Source: Xenopus tropicalis | Taxonomy: Eukaryota; Chordata; Amphibia; Anura; Pipidae | DNA: 64,000 nucleotides | Assembly: GCF_000004195.4 (NCBI RefSeq) | Contig: NC_030685.2 | Span: 59,520,048 to 59,584,047, forward strand | Direction of reading: 5' to 3' | In this document: piece after piece, positions 44,046-55,792 of the stretch | Layout of the letters: every line of letters starts with the position of its first letter | Numbering within the stretch: position 1 is the stretch's first letter | Program-made: the position numbers and the translations under genes | Notes under the pieces: generated by a model | The model's input: the letters and a program-made list of their open reading frames with translations, nothing else | Told to the model about the DNA's origin: nothing | The model's database searches: none

Positions 44046-44415
44046 GAGGAAAGTGTGTAGTTCCCCTTTAATAAAGGTTCTGTCTGTGGTAGATTCCAGA
44101 ACAGGAATTATTTGAGACACCTGGGTAATGGAATTTACTACTGATTATGTGTTCCTCTTTCTGAGGAGACGGTATCGCTAGCTGATCTGATGCTGCAGTC
44201 TGCATTTTGCTGCCATTGTTCATCCGCACAAGTCTGTCATAGTAACAGAGTCACTGGCTGTCCAAATTTGGGCATTTACGTACATTGTGACATTTTCTCA
44301 GGTGACGTGTAGCTTGTTCATTGAGAGAGGGGGATGCTAATGCCGAGGCCATGGTGCTCTCACTAAATTTGTTCTCCTGGCCTATGGCAGGCTAATGATT
44401 CTGTGTTCAGCAACT

Positions 44416-44925
44416 TTAAAGGAACTGTAACGCCAAAAAAATTAAAATATATCAAAGCAATTAAAATATAATGTACTGTTGCCTTGGGCTGGTAAAAGTT
44501 ACTGTACGTGTTTGCTTTAGAAACACTGCTATAGCTTATAAAACACCCTGCTGTGTTCAAGCTGGAAAAAGGGAGTAAGGGCTCTGGCACACGGGGAGAT
44601 TAGTCACCCGCGACAAATCTCCTGTGTCTCGGGCGACTAATTTCCCCGAAATGCCATCCCACCGGCGAAAATGTAAAATTTAAGCTGAAAAAATGAAAAA
44701 AGGCACAGGTTACATAACAAAATACCATTGTCTGCATAGCTTATCTGTAATCTGCTATGTAACCTGTTCCTTTTTCTCATTTTTTCATCTTAAATGGCTG
44801 CCCCCATGACTACACAGCACGGTATTTATAAAAACTACAGTAGTCTTTTGAGGCAAACACACCAGTGTTACCAGTGCAGGGCAACAGTATATTATTTTTT
44901 AATTACTATGATACATTTGAATTTA
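44416..44925. mobile_element. T2-type MITE with nested Harbinger-like fragment
   Basis: Left end TTAAAGGAACTGTAACGCC. The arms carry TAAAACACCCTGCTGTGTTC and AAATGGCTGCCCCCATGAC. It is interrupted at 44579-44680 by a GGGCTCTGGC-family fragment. The right TTAA end is degraded, so the right boundary is approximate. Confidence 0.7.
44579..44680. mobile_element. Harbinger-like MITE, GGGCTCTGGC family, left half
   Basis: Begins GGGCTCTGGCACACGGGGAG after TAA and runs to GCCATCCCACCGGCGAAAAT, then stops. Only the left half is present. Confidence 0.7.
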
Positions 44926-46329
44926 AAGTAAATTTTGACTTTAATTGTCAGAAAAATGGGGCGCCAAGAGAATGAAGAGTGCGTCAGAGTATATTCTTCT
45001 GTAGTGTGTCTCATTAGATGTTTCATTAGACGTGACAGCCTACTGGCTGCCTGTCACTGTGTTACCGTGCTAGACCTGATTAAATGAATACTGAGCTTAT
45101 TCACAAAGAGTCTCTTCTGCTTTTTCATGAAATAAATTTAATGTCATTAAATAAAGCAAAAATGGTTGCACGGCAAGTGATTCTCCTTCTAGCCTCCCCA
45201 GATATTGTGTGCCATGGCTGCAGCTTTAAATAAGGGTAAGATGAGGACACATAGAGCCTAGCAACAGCACATCCCAGTGATGGGGGAAGGTGTGAAGTTC
45301 TGAGATATTTACCACACGTTTCTCATCTGCCAAGGACAATGGGAATGGTAGTTGAACAACTAGGGTGGCACAAGCTGGGATTTCTGATACACTGTTATAA
45401 ATGACACTGAATGAACTGGCAGTGAATCGCACACTTACACTCAGTAGCCTCTTGTGTACGCAGCCAGAAAAGGAAAGAATAACTAGCACATTCGTTTGGC
45501 TGAGTAAATATGAAACCTGACTTCTTAGAAGGCTTAGTGACTGTGTTATGTTTGTCCCGACAAAGGGAGGAAAAAGGTCTCTATAGACCAAGTTGGAGAA
45601 AATCTCTCGTTAACTTTGCTTTCCCTAGATGCTAATAAGGTGTTAATAATTCCTCATGTAGATTCAGTCTTTCATTAGTCTCTATTGTTATGTAGCTATG
45701 TTACAAAATGCACAGGGAGATATTGCCTAGTAGATAGGCCAGGGACATGGTCTGCTGTAATCTAGGGAATGTATCTAAGTATATATATATGTGTGTATAT
45801 ACTGCATATGCAGAGCTTTTGACAATCGGAGGGTAATGGAATACTCCATGCTTTACAAAGCCTCTACAGCAAGAGACCATGGAGCTGTGCCAGCACTGGT
45901 ATTCCCTTGTGCTAAGCCCAATTCTTCTAACAACCATAGACGGTATGAGGCCCTGCTTAAGCTCTTATAAATACTGGGCTCTGTACAACTCCTTTATACT
46001 CTAGGGAATTCTTGTCCTTTTATTCACACGCATCTGTGTGGTGTTTTTTTTTTTTTTTTTAAAGCTCTAGTTTAAAAACACCTGGGGGGATATACAACAT
46101 GTGGTCGAATGTCCTTGTGTTTCAGGGAAATATGTCCTTTTCATAAGTTTATCATTCACAATGGATTACAGCATTCTTGCACAGATCACTGCATGGCAGG
46201 TATTAATACAAGTATAAATATTTGCAGACAGTGCTTTTGCCAAGGCAAGCAATCCAGCAGTGCCTGCTAACATTACTGCAGAAATATCTAGAGGTCAAAA
46301 TTAGACTGTAGATCTTACAGGTTCGTTTA

Positions 46330-47020
46330 TGTTACATAAATTGAGCCATTTATTTGAACTCTAGAATTGCCAAGGCTGGTGGCATTCACTTGTGCCATCT
46401 TTGGATATACATTCCAAGCAACAGGTGCTTGGAATGTGGGTGGCACACTATTGTAAAACCACTTTTTGCCTGTGAAAGTCCAAAGGCATCATTTCTAAAC
46501 ACATCTGCAATTGCAAGTGCTCTAAAGTGGATGCAATTTTTAAAGGTACTTGTGTCCAAATGGTTGCCAAAGCTGCCATCTTGCCTCTTCTAATGCACAA
46601 CTGTGCCTACTGACACTGGTGAACCCAGCAGCTGCTTCCACCCTGGACCTGGTGGTAGCTTCAGAGTTCCCATAGCAAGCAGCGTGAATAAGCCCAATAG
46701 ACTTGCACCCAGTCAATCCAATTTAAATGTCTGTTTAAACTCGTACTCAAGAAGTGGCGCAACCCCCAATCAGAAAATGCTAGATGCCAGTGGCACCTGA
46801 TTTACATTTACAATTCAAGCGTAATTGTGTTTGATTTTATGCATTGTACTCAATTTTGATGGACACAACACGGTGTGTCCACAGTTAGCCTGGAATTAGG
46901 GGTGAAGACATGGTGATTTGCTTTAAAAATTGCACTTTAAACACTGTATTTGCTTTGGTAAATGACCTCCTGTGTCTTCCGTCCTATTGTGACACAGGTA
47001 ATTCCAGAACATAGATGACC
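46330..47020. other. No gene seen; possible old repeat
   Basis: CATTCCAAGCAACAGGTGCTTGGAATGTG is a local palindrome (46410-46438). Otherwise there are only short reading frames. Confidence 0.35.
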
Positions 47021-47455
47021 CAAAAAAGTGCACAGCAGAAAGGTGATAAAAGGGAAGCATGGCCTGGCTAATTTTTTTGTGGTATTTTCACTGTACATTA
47101 ATATTCAGTTGTACATATTGGCCAAAGACTATTCTAACGATCTTATTGCCTTAGAGCGGCATTTCTCACAGAGGCCTTACAGCCAACACCTGAGCCTCGC
47201 CCATTAGAAAACATCACTGCTGAAATTACACTGTTAATGGCAGGTGCATGTATTATTTATTGTTCCATTGCCTCCATAGAAAGAGGGGTAGGGGAAGGGA
47301 TATGTGTGAATGATGAACAATCTCTGTAATGCGCTGGGTAAACATGTTAGTGCTCTAGAGATAAAGGATAATAAATAGAAAGACCAGTTGGAATGCAGTA
47401 TTATGTCTCTCTGTAAAAAACTGCTGGGAAGATCTAGCAACATCTTCTGCAGTGT

Positions 47456-48253
47456 ATTGAAGGGTTTGTTCCTTTAACTTTCAGTATAAGGTTGATAGAA
47501 AGGAATAGTCAGAGGCAATTTGCACTTAGTCTTTATTTTTACTATTTGTGGTTTTTTAATTATTTAGTTTTTTATCAAGCAGTTCTCCAGTTGGGAATTT
47601 CAGAGGCTAAGTGGTTGCTAGGGTCCAAATTACCCTAGCAACCAGGCATTGATTTGAATGAGAGACTGGAATATGAGCAGGAGATGACCTAAATAGAAAG
47701 TTACATAATAACAAGTAACAGTAACAATAAAATTGTAGCCTCACTCCTTCACAACTTAGTAGAGATAGTGGGATAGTAGAGAAAATAAACACTTATTGTA
47801 CTTAACAGCTTTATTAATGGATCAAATTGATAAACACTCTGAAATATGTTTGCCATCGAATATATATTGCCAATCTCTATAACAGACATTGACCTATCTA
47901 GAACACAAAATGACCGTACCAGATACCCTTTATTCTTTTTCGTTTGCGATACCCTATACTGACTTTCCCCATGCCCATATTACAATAGGTAAGCCATAAC
48001 TTTAAAACTTGACTTCAGTGCTTGGTGAACAGATGTATTTCTATGTTTGAAAATAAATAAAGAGAAATTAAAACTGTAGCCTCACATAGCAACAGTTTTT
48101 TTTGACTGTCAGGGTCAGTGACCCTCATCTCAGGGTTTGAAGGAGGCTGAAGGCTGCAAATAATTAAAAATAAATAAAGACTAATTAAAAAGTTGCTTAG
48201 AATTAGCCGTTCTGTGACGTACTGGTTAACCTAAAGGGGAACAACCCCTTTAA
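47456..48253. mobile_element. T2-type MITE of the long TTAA family, with extra internal sequence
   Basis: The right end GGGGAACAACCCCTTTAA is intact. The left end is degraded (AGGGTTTGTTCCTTTAAC). Interior words GGTTGCTAGGGTCCAAATTA and CCTAGCAACCAGGCATTGAT match the other copies. It is about 400 bp longer than its relatives because of an inserted or unrelated middle at about 47790-48055. Confidence 0.7.
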
Positions 48254-48970
48254 AAAGAAATGTCCAATTAGACCTCATCAGAATTGCAAGTAAGAATCTC
48301 ATATCAACCAGGCCTTAAAGTTTGATACAAGCCACAAATTCTGTTACGCCAATAGCACTTCTGGGGCATTCCCATGTGTTGGTAAATGACAATCAGATTT
48401 ATGAAACCACATGTGCAGCTTTATAGCAGTTTGAGAATCTCCCAGAGGCTACAAAAAGCAGCACCTGCAGGTTTAGGTAACTGAAATCCTTCAAGGGACG
48501 ATAGAGACAGATTCATGTGCATGGGACTTTTTATAATGTGACATATGGGGGGATATTTGCATTTCAGGAATGTTCTCTCTTTATTATCTGTCCTTCTGAA
48601 ATGTCTGTGATAGAATTACTATATGATAAGCCATAAATCTGTCTGAAATAAATTCCAGTATGTGTCTGTTTTAACTGCTCAGTTGGATTACAAGGTTCTG
48701 CTAGCTAAAAGCAAAATGATTTTGAAATACAGTGATTAGCAGGACAATTAGAACATTGCAGACGTGGCTTTTAGCAGCTGTATCAGCAAATTACTTTTCC
48801 CCTTCTACTCTACTTTGTGTCTGTGACCGTAGAAGGGGCTTTGACAACCTACCCTGCAGTTTGATCCGAGTTCTACAGATTTCCAGCCTGTTGCAGATTT
48901 GTTTTGAAACAGCCTGACAGTAGCATACTGTCATACCCTCTTTACTTGATATAATTACTAGGAAATTGTC

Positions 48971-49333
48971 TTAAGGGTTGTTCACCTTTAAATTAACTTT
49001 CAGTATGATGTAACGATCTCTGGTCATCTGAGACAATTTGCAGTTGGTCTTAATTTTTTTTATTTTTTATGGTTTTTCAGTTATTTAGCTAGTCGTCCAA
49101 TTGCTAGGAATTTGCTTACCTTAGCAACCAGGCAGTATTGTTAATGAAAGAATAAAATATGAATAGGAGAAGGACAGATAAAAAGATAACTAATAAAATG
49201 TAACAACAATAATAATAAAATTGTAGCTCATAGAGCAATAATTTTTGGCTGTCAGGCTGGAGAGGTGTAGAAGTAGAAGGCAAATCATTTGATTTGCGAA
49301 GTTGCTATAATAAGAGTTAACATAAAGGTGAAT
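48971..49333. mobile_element. T2-type MITE of the long TTAA family, right end degraded
   Basis: Left end TTAAGGGTTGTTCACCTTTA. The interior has CTTAGCAACCAGGCAGT. The right end fades near TAACATAAAGGTGAA. Confidence 0.7.
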
Positions 49334-52300
49334 GATGTCCATGCATTTTATGGGTCTCCTTGCAAGCCTAGGTACGCTGAAACCATCTGCCTGTATGTTT
49401 CATCCAAAATAAATAACCCATCTCGAATTAAAGTCTGCAGTGAAAAATTGAAGTTAGGGCACCTTAAGGAGCAGTGGTCAGTCACTAAACTCTTAATACT
49501 GTGAGTGTACAGTAAAGTGAACTGATTGATTTGACAGCTTTGACCTTGAGAGAGAATTGCCTTTTTTGTTTGTTAATGGGAATGCATATTTACCTTGCAT
49601 GTTTGTGTTGGCTTTTGTATCAGAATTAGTGTTCAGTTGGTTTTGGAAATTGAAACACCTGCGAATTTTGCCTGGTTCCAATGTTGGTCAGAATAACTGA
49701 ATGACTAAAGCATTGGTGGACAAGGTATGGGACAGAGGCCCGTGCTTCTGTTTAGATCCGCTTATGCTGGCCCTATGTTGAACAAGCTGCTGGCAAAATC
49801 TGACTGATAAATATCTGTCTGGCTTGGTGACCTGCAGTCTGACCATAAGACTTGTGTGGCAACCTTTCCATCAGACAAGGCAAAGTAAGCTACAAGAGGT
49901 AATGCTTCTGAAAAGTGAGTTTGGTGCTTAAACATTTGTTACTATGTAAAAAACTGTTTTACTTTGCTTAAGGAATTGCACTTATGTTTGTTCTAGTTCA
50001 TTCCGTGCATGCAGCTGTTCCATGGGAGAGTTCTGCATATAAACTGCTTATTGTGGTGAGTGCTGGCTGTGTGATGCGCAGGATGTGGGAATGGCGTCGG
50101 AATAATGCTGCGGAGGATTGTAATGTGAGGGGTGTGAAGCTGCCTCTTCCTGTCCCAATGAGAGAATAATGTTCCCTCTTGAAAAACATAATATTGTGTA
50201 TATAGTTATGTGTCTAAAGCAAGCAAACAGTGGTCATCAATATTTCCTGTGCAGGTCTGTCTGCTTGATCTGTTGCCTTTTATAGTTACTGTTCTTATGT
50301 CTTTTTTTTTTTAAACAGTTTTATTTATTTCTTATAACAGAGCGTTAATTTACATTAAATTCTGCAAATTATATCCTTAAAATCCTGCCAGTGCTGTATT
50401 ATCTTTATGCCACTGTAGCTTTTCTGTTACCCAAGTAAAATTCTGTTTCCTATTGTTTTATAATAAATCCTCACAAGTCTGTAGTGGTATAAACAATAGT
50501 TGCCTAGTATTCAAATAAATTCTACTTTACACTTACTAATGAACTTCTGTTAGGATGATTAAATGATACAAAGGGGTCTTACATGACAACAAAGGGGTCT
50601 TACAATAATTTAACAAACAAGGGTTACTGAGTAAAAAAAAAATCTGTTTAATATGGATTTAGTGTGGTTAGTGTGCGTGGGATGGCTGCATCTGTTTTTT
50701 GTTTTTTAGGTTGTTTTGGGTTTGAAAGGCCTGATAAATTCCCTTCGAGGTGGGAGTTGCTTGGGAGGACATGAGCTTGCATCTGGAAGGAGAGATAGCA
50801 TGGCAACCTTATCACTGTATGGCAGCACCAGAGGCTGCTGGAGTTGACACATACCCCATATAGTGTATAAGCACATATAATTTATAGAAGGCTATACTGT
50901 GCTTTGGAGCTCTCTGAAGAAATCAAAGCTGGCTTGGTTTTCACACCTGAATTATGCATGGAACGTTCCTGCCAGAACCGAAGCTTAGAAAGCAGGCAAG
51001 AAACTAGATCCTTTCCATTTGTGTTAGAGTCTCACAGCTTGTGATTTAGCTGCAATTTTGTGATTAAAGTGAATTGCCAATAATGGCGATAGGGCAAACC
51101 TAGGACCATGCGCTAGTTTGGTATGTGTGTATGACACACAATTTCTGTGGCCTTTACTAGCCCTAATGGGATTAAATGTTGCCTCTTACCCTGTTACCTT
51201 AGCATTGTGTAATATTGGTGTCTTTGGTCTCTACCGCAGTATTTCATTGTATTTCACTGGTCTCAGCTGTAAGGCACCTGCTGCTTATAACACTGCCCAT
51301 GGGGATATATGGTCTGGAAGCAGGTTACATTGTATTTCTCTTGGGAGTCCTTTATGGCTTAAGATTTTCTTATAAAATCATTCTATGTGCAGAATTACCT
51401 TTTTGCAAGTGTATACTGTATTTTTCAATACTGTAAATACTCTGTTTTAACTCTCAGTATCTCAATTCTGTATGACAGAGAACTGACTTAGTTAAGCACT
51501 AACTGAGAGATATTACAATACCATGTTGAGGAGAGGTTTTCATGTGTTTTATCTTAGTCTATCATGTGCTTTATCTTAGTCTAATGTCAGACTGGCATAA
51601 AAGCATCTGTGCCATTCTCTATTGGTATCATAAATTCTGCCACTGCTAGTACCTAAAAATGAGCACTAGTTTCTATTATAGTAGGTTGATGTTGGCACAA
51701 GTACAAGAGTGTAAATTATGTTCAAAGAGTATTGTTTTCTGCCTTTTCTTAGTATCTATGAAAGGGTTACTGACTTGACTTGCAGTTTGTCTCGCCTAAG
51801 CTGCCATTGACTCAGGCTGGATGACCACATTCTATCCAGTGTTGGAATGGGCCTCCAAGGGATCACCAGAAAACTTATATCCAGTGCCTTTCTCACAGCA
51901 ATTCAGTGTAGTCAGTGCTACATCTCTGAGGGAAATGATTGAATACTGATAGGTAATGTTGTTTTATGGGGCCCAGTAGACCCTGGAGACCCCTGGTATA
52001 CTAGGCCAGTCCAATTGTGAACCTAACCAGCCTCCCTGCAGTTGGAAATCAATTGACAAGATGCCAGTAGAGTAAATTAGCCTTATGTCCTTTTGGTATT
52101 GGCTGACATTTTAGGTCTTTGCAAGCTGTAGGTGGTCAGTTATGAAATATGGCAGCCTTTATAGGGAGATAACTTTAAACTAGTCCACGACTTGTATTTC
52201 AGTGTAAAAACCCTATTCAGCAGGGTACTTTAGGAGCCTATTTATGATGCTGTGTAAAATTAAATTTTGTGAAAAAGCTGCGTAAAATAAATGGAGAAGT

Positions 52301-52966
52301 TCAATTTCCAAACACCAGATTTTACGCTGTCACTTAAGTTCCGGTGGAAGAAAAAATGCGTAAAAATCACGCTGATTTTATGCCATTTTTTTCTACAGCG
52401 AAGCTGCTTTTTCACTGCATTGTAAATCTGGCTTATAGAGTACAGTGGCTGATATAATTGATGTCTTGATCTCAGCTTTAGAGCCTGGTGTTGTACCTGC
52501 CTTGAATATGGATTCTATAGAATGCCACTAGACTTTCTCTGTAGATTAAGCAGTATATATTACAACATTTATGGTGATCTCCCAGAGAGGAATGAGGGTG
52601 CTGGTTATAAATGAGCTTACTGTAATTGGCATCATGTGTTGGCATGGGCGTCCACAGAAGGGGGCAAGAGGGGGCACTTGCCCCCCCCCTGGAAAAGTAG
52701 CAAAAAAAAAACCTTACTCCGTTTCTGCACTGTCCCCTCAAGCCCGTTTTGCTGTGCTCCGATTGGATCTTTCTTCTTGTGGATTCTCCGATCAGAGCAC
52801 AGCTTCCTTGACAGACAGTAAAATTGACCAATCAGAGCACAGATGCATACAGGGATCGGGAGATTTTGCAAACTGGAAACAGAAATGAAGACTGAAAAGA
52901 AGAATCTGCAGCTGTAACTTTACCTAAGAACCAACTCTCAACTTTTGCTGCAGTTTTCATCCCACA

Positions 52967-53187
52967 GGTACTATACCCGGGCGCCATACCCGGGCACCAT
53001 ACCCGGGCACCATACCCGGGTACCATACCCGGGTACTATACACGTTAACTATACCCGGGTACCATACCCGGGCACCATACTCGGGTACTATACACGCTAA
53101 CTATACACGGGTACTATACCCGGGTGCCATACCCGGGTGCCATACCCGGGTGCCATACCCGGGCACTATACCCAGGCACTATACAGT
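52967..53187. repeat. 13-bp minisatellite with CCCGGG core
   Basis: Unit CATACCCGGGCAC, 13 bp, about 17 copies. Variants end GTAC, GTGC or GCAC, and some units read CTATACACG. Each unit adds a CCCGGG palindrome and a CpG. Confidence 0.93.
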
Positions 53188-53627
53188 TCTAAAGAATCAC
53201 TAGCTGGCATTAAATTGTTTTTTGCCTGACCTGACATCTATAATAATTTATAATCTATCCCCTACCCTAACAGATGGAGGGTAAGTTAACTCTTTCCCTC
53301 TGAAAAAGCTCATTGTGTGTTTATATATTTGTTGTTGTTTTTTGCACTTACTATTTTTTTTTATTTTTGTCATTGTTTTGTTCATTTATAGTAAGTTACA
53401 GTGGGGCCAATGTTGTGTATCAGTGCCAGTGTTATAGTGCCAGGGCCTGAATATCTGCCATCAGTACCCACTGTGTTTCACTGCATATAATGTGCTGGTT
53501 TTGTAAATACGGACTGCGTCTCACTGTATATAATGTGCTGGGTTTGTAAATACGGACTGCGTCTCACTGTATATAATGGGGAGTCAGTACCCACTGCCTT
53601 TCTTGCTATAAAACTCACATTAACACA

Positions 53628-54026
53628 TCTAAAGGGGTGGTTCACTTTTAAGTTAACCTTTAGTATGTTATAAAATGGCCTATTCCTAGCAACTTTGCAA
53701 TTGGTCTTCCTAATTAATTTTTTTGAATAATTTGCCTTTCTCTTCTGCCTCTATACAGATTTCAAATGGGGGCCAAAAAATATTGCTCTGTGAGGCTACA
53801 ATTTTATTATTATTATAATTTTGTATTACTTATTTTTCCAAGTAGTCCCCTTAACTATTCATATTCCCATCTCTTGTTTAAACCAATACCTGGTTGCTAG
53901 GGTAAATAAGACCCTAGCAACCAGATAACTGCTGAAATACCAAATGGAGAGCTGCTGAACAAAAAGCTAAATAACTGAAAAACCATTAAAAATAAAAGTG
54001 AATTCGAATGCGATCTACCCCTTTAA
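53628..54026. mobile_element. Nested T2-type MITE of the long TTAA family
   Basis: Left CTAAAGGGGTGGTTCACTTT, right GCGATCTACCCCTTTAA. The inside contains CCTGGTTGCTAGGG and CCCTAGCAACCAG, forming inverted arms. It lies inside the 52643-54323 element and is therefore younger. Confidence 0.8.
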
Positions 54027-55558
54027 GCCAACTGATCACAAACACAAATGTTTGCAGATCCCCTAACAGAAGTGCGCATATGAATACTTTTACATACTAA
54101 ACATTTTAGGGTAAAAAAAAAAAAAAAGCACCCCCACCCGCACTTTTGTACAGTATCCCTGGGAGTCAGTGGGAACGGCAAGAGGTAGTTGGGAGGTTAA
54201 CTTTTTACGCCAGCAGCGAATCCACTAAGTGTCACATTAGCTGTATATATATATAATTTGTCTGTTGCTGGATGATGCTAGCTTACTTGCCCCCCCTTGG
54301 AAAATTTTCTGCGGACGCCCATGTGTGTTGGGGTTCTATGTTGCAATGAAGTCTCTGTACTGTCTCTCTAGCCCCTGCGCAGAATGCATTGGTTTTATTC
54401 CTCCTTATTACTTTGCAGTGAGTAATGTGGAGACAGCAAGGTTTTTTGGAATTCACAAGTGTTGATTCCTATGCGCAGCCAGCTGCTGCTTTGTTTCATA
54501 AAGGAAAGTGTCAGGGACAGGAATTCTGTGAGATCCAACTGCTGGGCAGAGAAGACCCAACTGTGTGCCAAGCTTTATATAGCTTTACTCGCACAGACAT
54601 GAGAAGAGAAGCACAGCTCAGCACGCTGCGTCCCACTATTTTTAGCTCGGTTTAATCAAACACCATTCACTTGGTTGGATGGTCAATTACTCTCTCTGCC
54701 TATTTAACTCTGCATCTACTGCACTCTGGTGAGTTTTTATGCCCCTGCCTTAGCCAAAGTGTTCACTTTCATCCAAATCTATACCAGAGTTCTTTGGGTA
54801 GGCCAATTTACTAATTATGAATTAAAATAGAATTTTATTATCCATATACATGAGTTCAGTGTGGCAGCCAAGGGACCAACTGTGCACCAACTGCACATTC
54901 CATAGCTCCATCCTCTTCCCTAGGCTTGGAATGCTGAGAGAAGTGCCAGTCATTGTTTTGGGCATGTACTGACCTTTTACCTGCTGGGTAATAGTGAAAC
55001 TGGTGCTTGCTTAATGTAGATGCGCACAGGTTTTTTTTGTACAATGTGTTTAATGTGTGTGCAATTGAACAAATTATAACTATGCCTCTTATCACTAATA
55101 GACAATAATTACTGTGCCATGCTTATTAGCAGATGGTAGCTGTGCCTGTATCAGTTGAGGCAGCAATATGGATGCTTCCATTAGAGGTGTATGGTGACCA
55201 TTATGACAACTCACCATGACATTACGTGGTTTGCAGAGAAAGTGTGTTTTTCTTATTCTGTATCATTGGACAGACTGCCTCCAGATTAGCCCAATACCTG
55301 TGTTTTTGCACCTGCACAGCTATGGTGCCGCAGTGCGCTGAGGTTGTCTTATGGGCTGCCCACATTCACACACAGTAAATATGTCAGATAGGAATAATTT
55401 TGCCATGTTACCATTGGATTTCTGTGCTGTATGAAAGCACTGGGTGTTACAATGATATCATGGCTCTCCCCAACCCCCCTCCCCATGTGGAACCTCCATC
55501 AGCCTTTGTGTTATGGAGGCCCAGTTTTGATGACTGCTTCCTCCTTATTTGTTTCTAA

Positions 55559-55792
55559 GGGCTCTGGCACATGGGGAGATTAGTCGCCCGTGACAAAACT
55601 CCCTGTTCGCGGGCGACTAATCTCCCCGAGTTGCCATCACCTGCCATCCCACCGGCAAAAATGTAAGTCGCTGGTGGGATGGCACACGCGGCGGCACGAT
55701 TTCGGCAAATCGCCGAAAAAGCCTCGCGAGGCAACTTCCCGCGAACAGGGAGATTTGTCGCGGGCGACTAATCTCCTCGTGTGCCAGAGCCC
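55559..55792. mobile_element. Harbinger-like MITE, GGGCTCTGGC family, near full length (234 bp)
   Basis: Begins GGGCTCTGGCACATGGGGAG and ends CTCGTGTGCCAGAGCCC. It is flanked by TAA on the left and TTA on the right. GATTAGTCGCCCGTGAC and GTCGCGGGCGACTAATC are inverted near the ends. Confidence 0.8.

Larger units (their letters stand above)
52643..54323. mobile_element. hAT-like element (CATGGGCGTCCACAG termini), 1681 bp, with nested repeats
   Basis: Begins CATGGGCGTCCACAGAAGGG and ends TTTTCTGCGGACGCCCATG. It has the exact 8-bp duplication TGTGTTGG at 52635-52642 and 54324-54331. It contains the CCCGGG minisatellite (52967-53187), two copies of a TATAATGTGCTGG segment near 53486-53580, and a nested T2 MITE (53628-54026). 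No transposase reading frame is intact. A right-end fragment of the same family is at about 15222. Confidence 0.88.
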
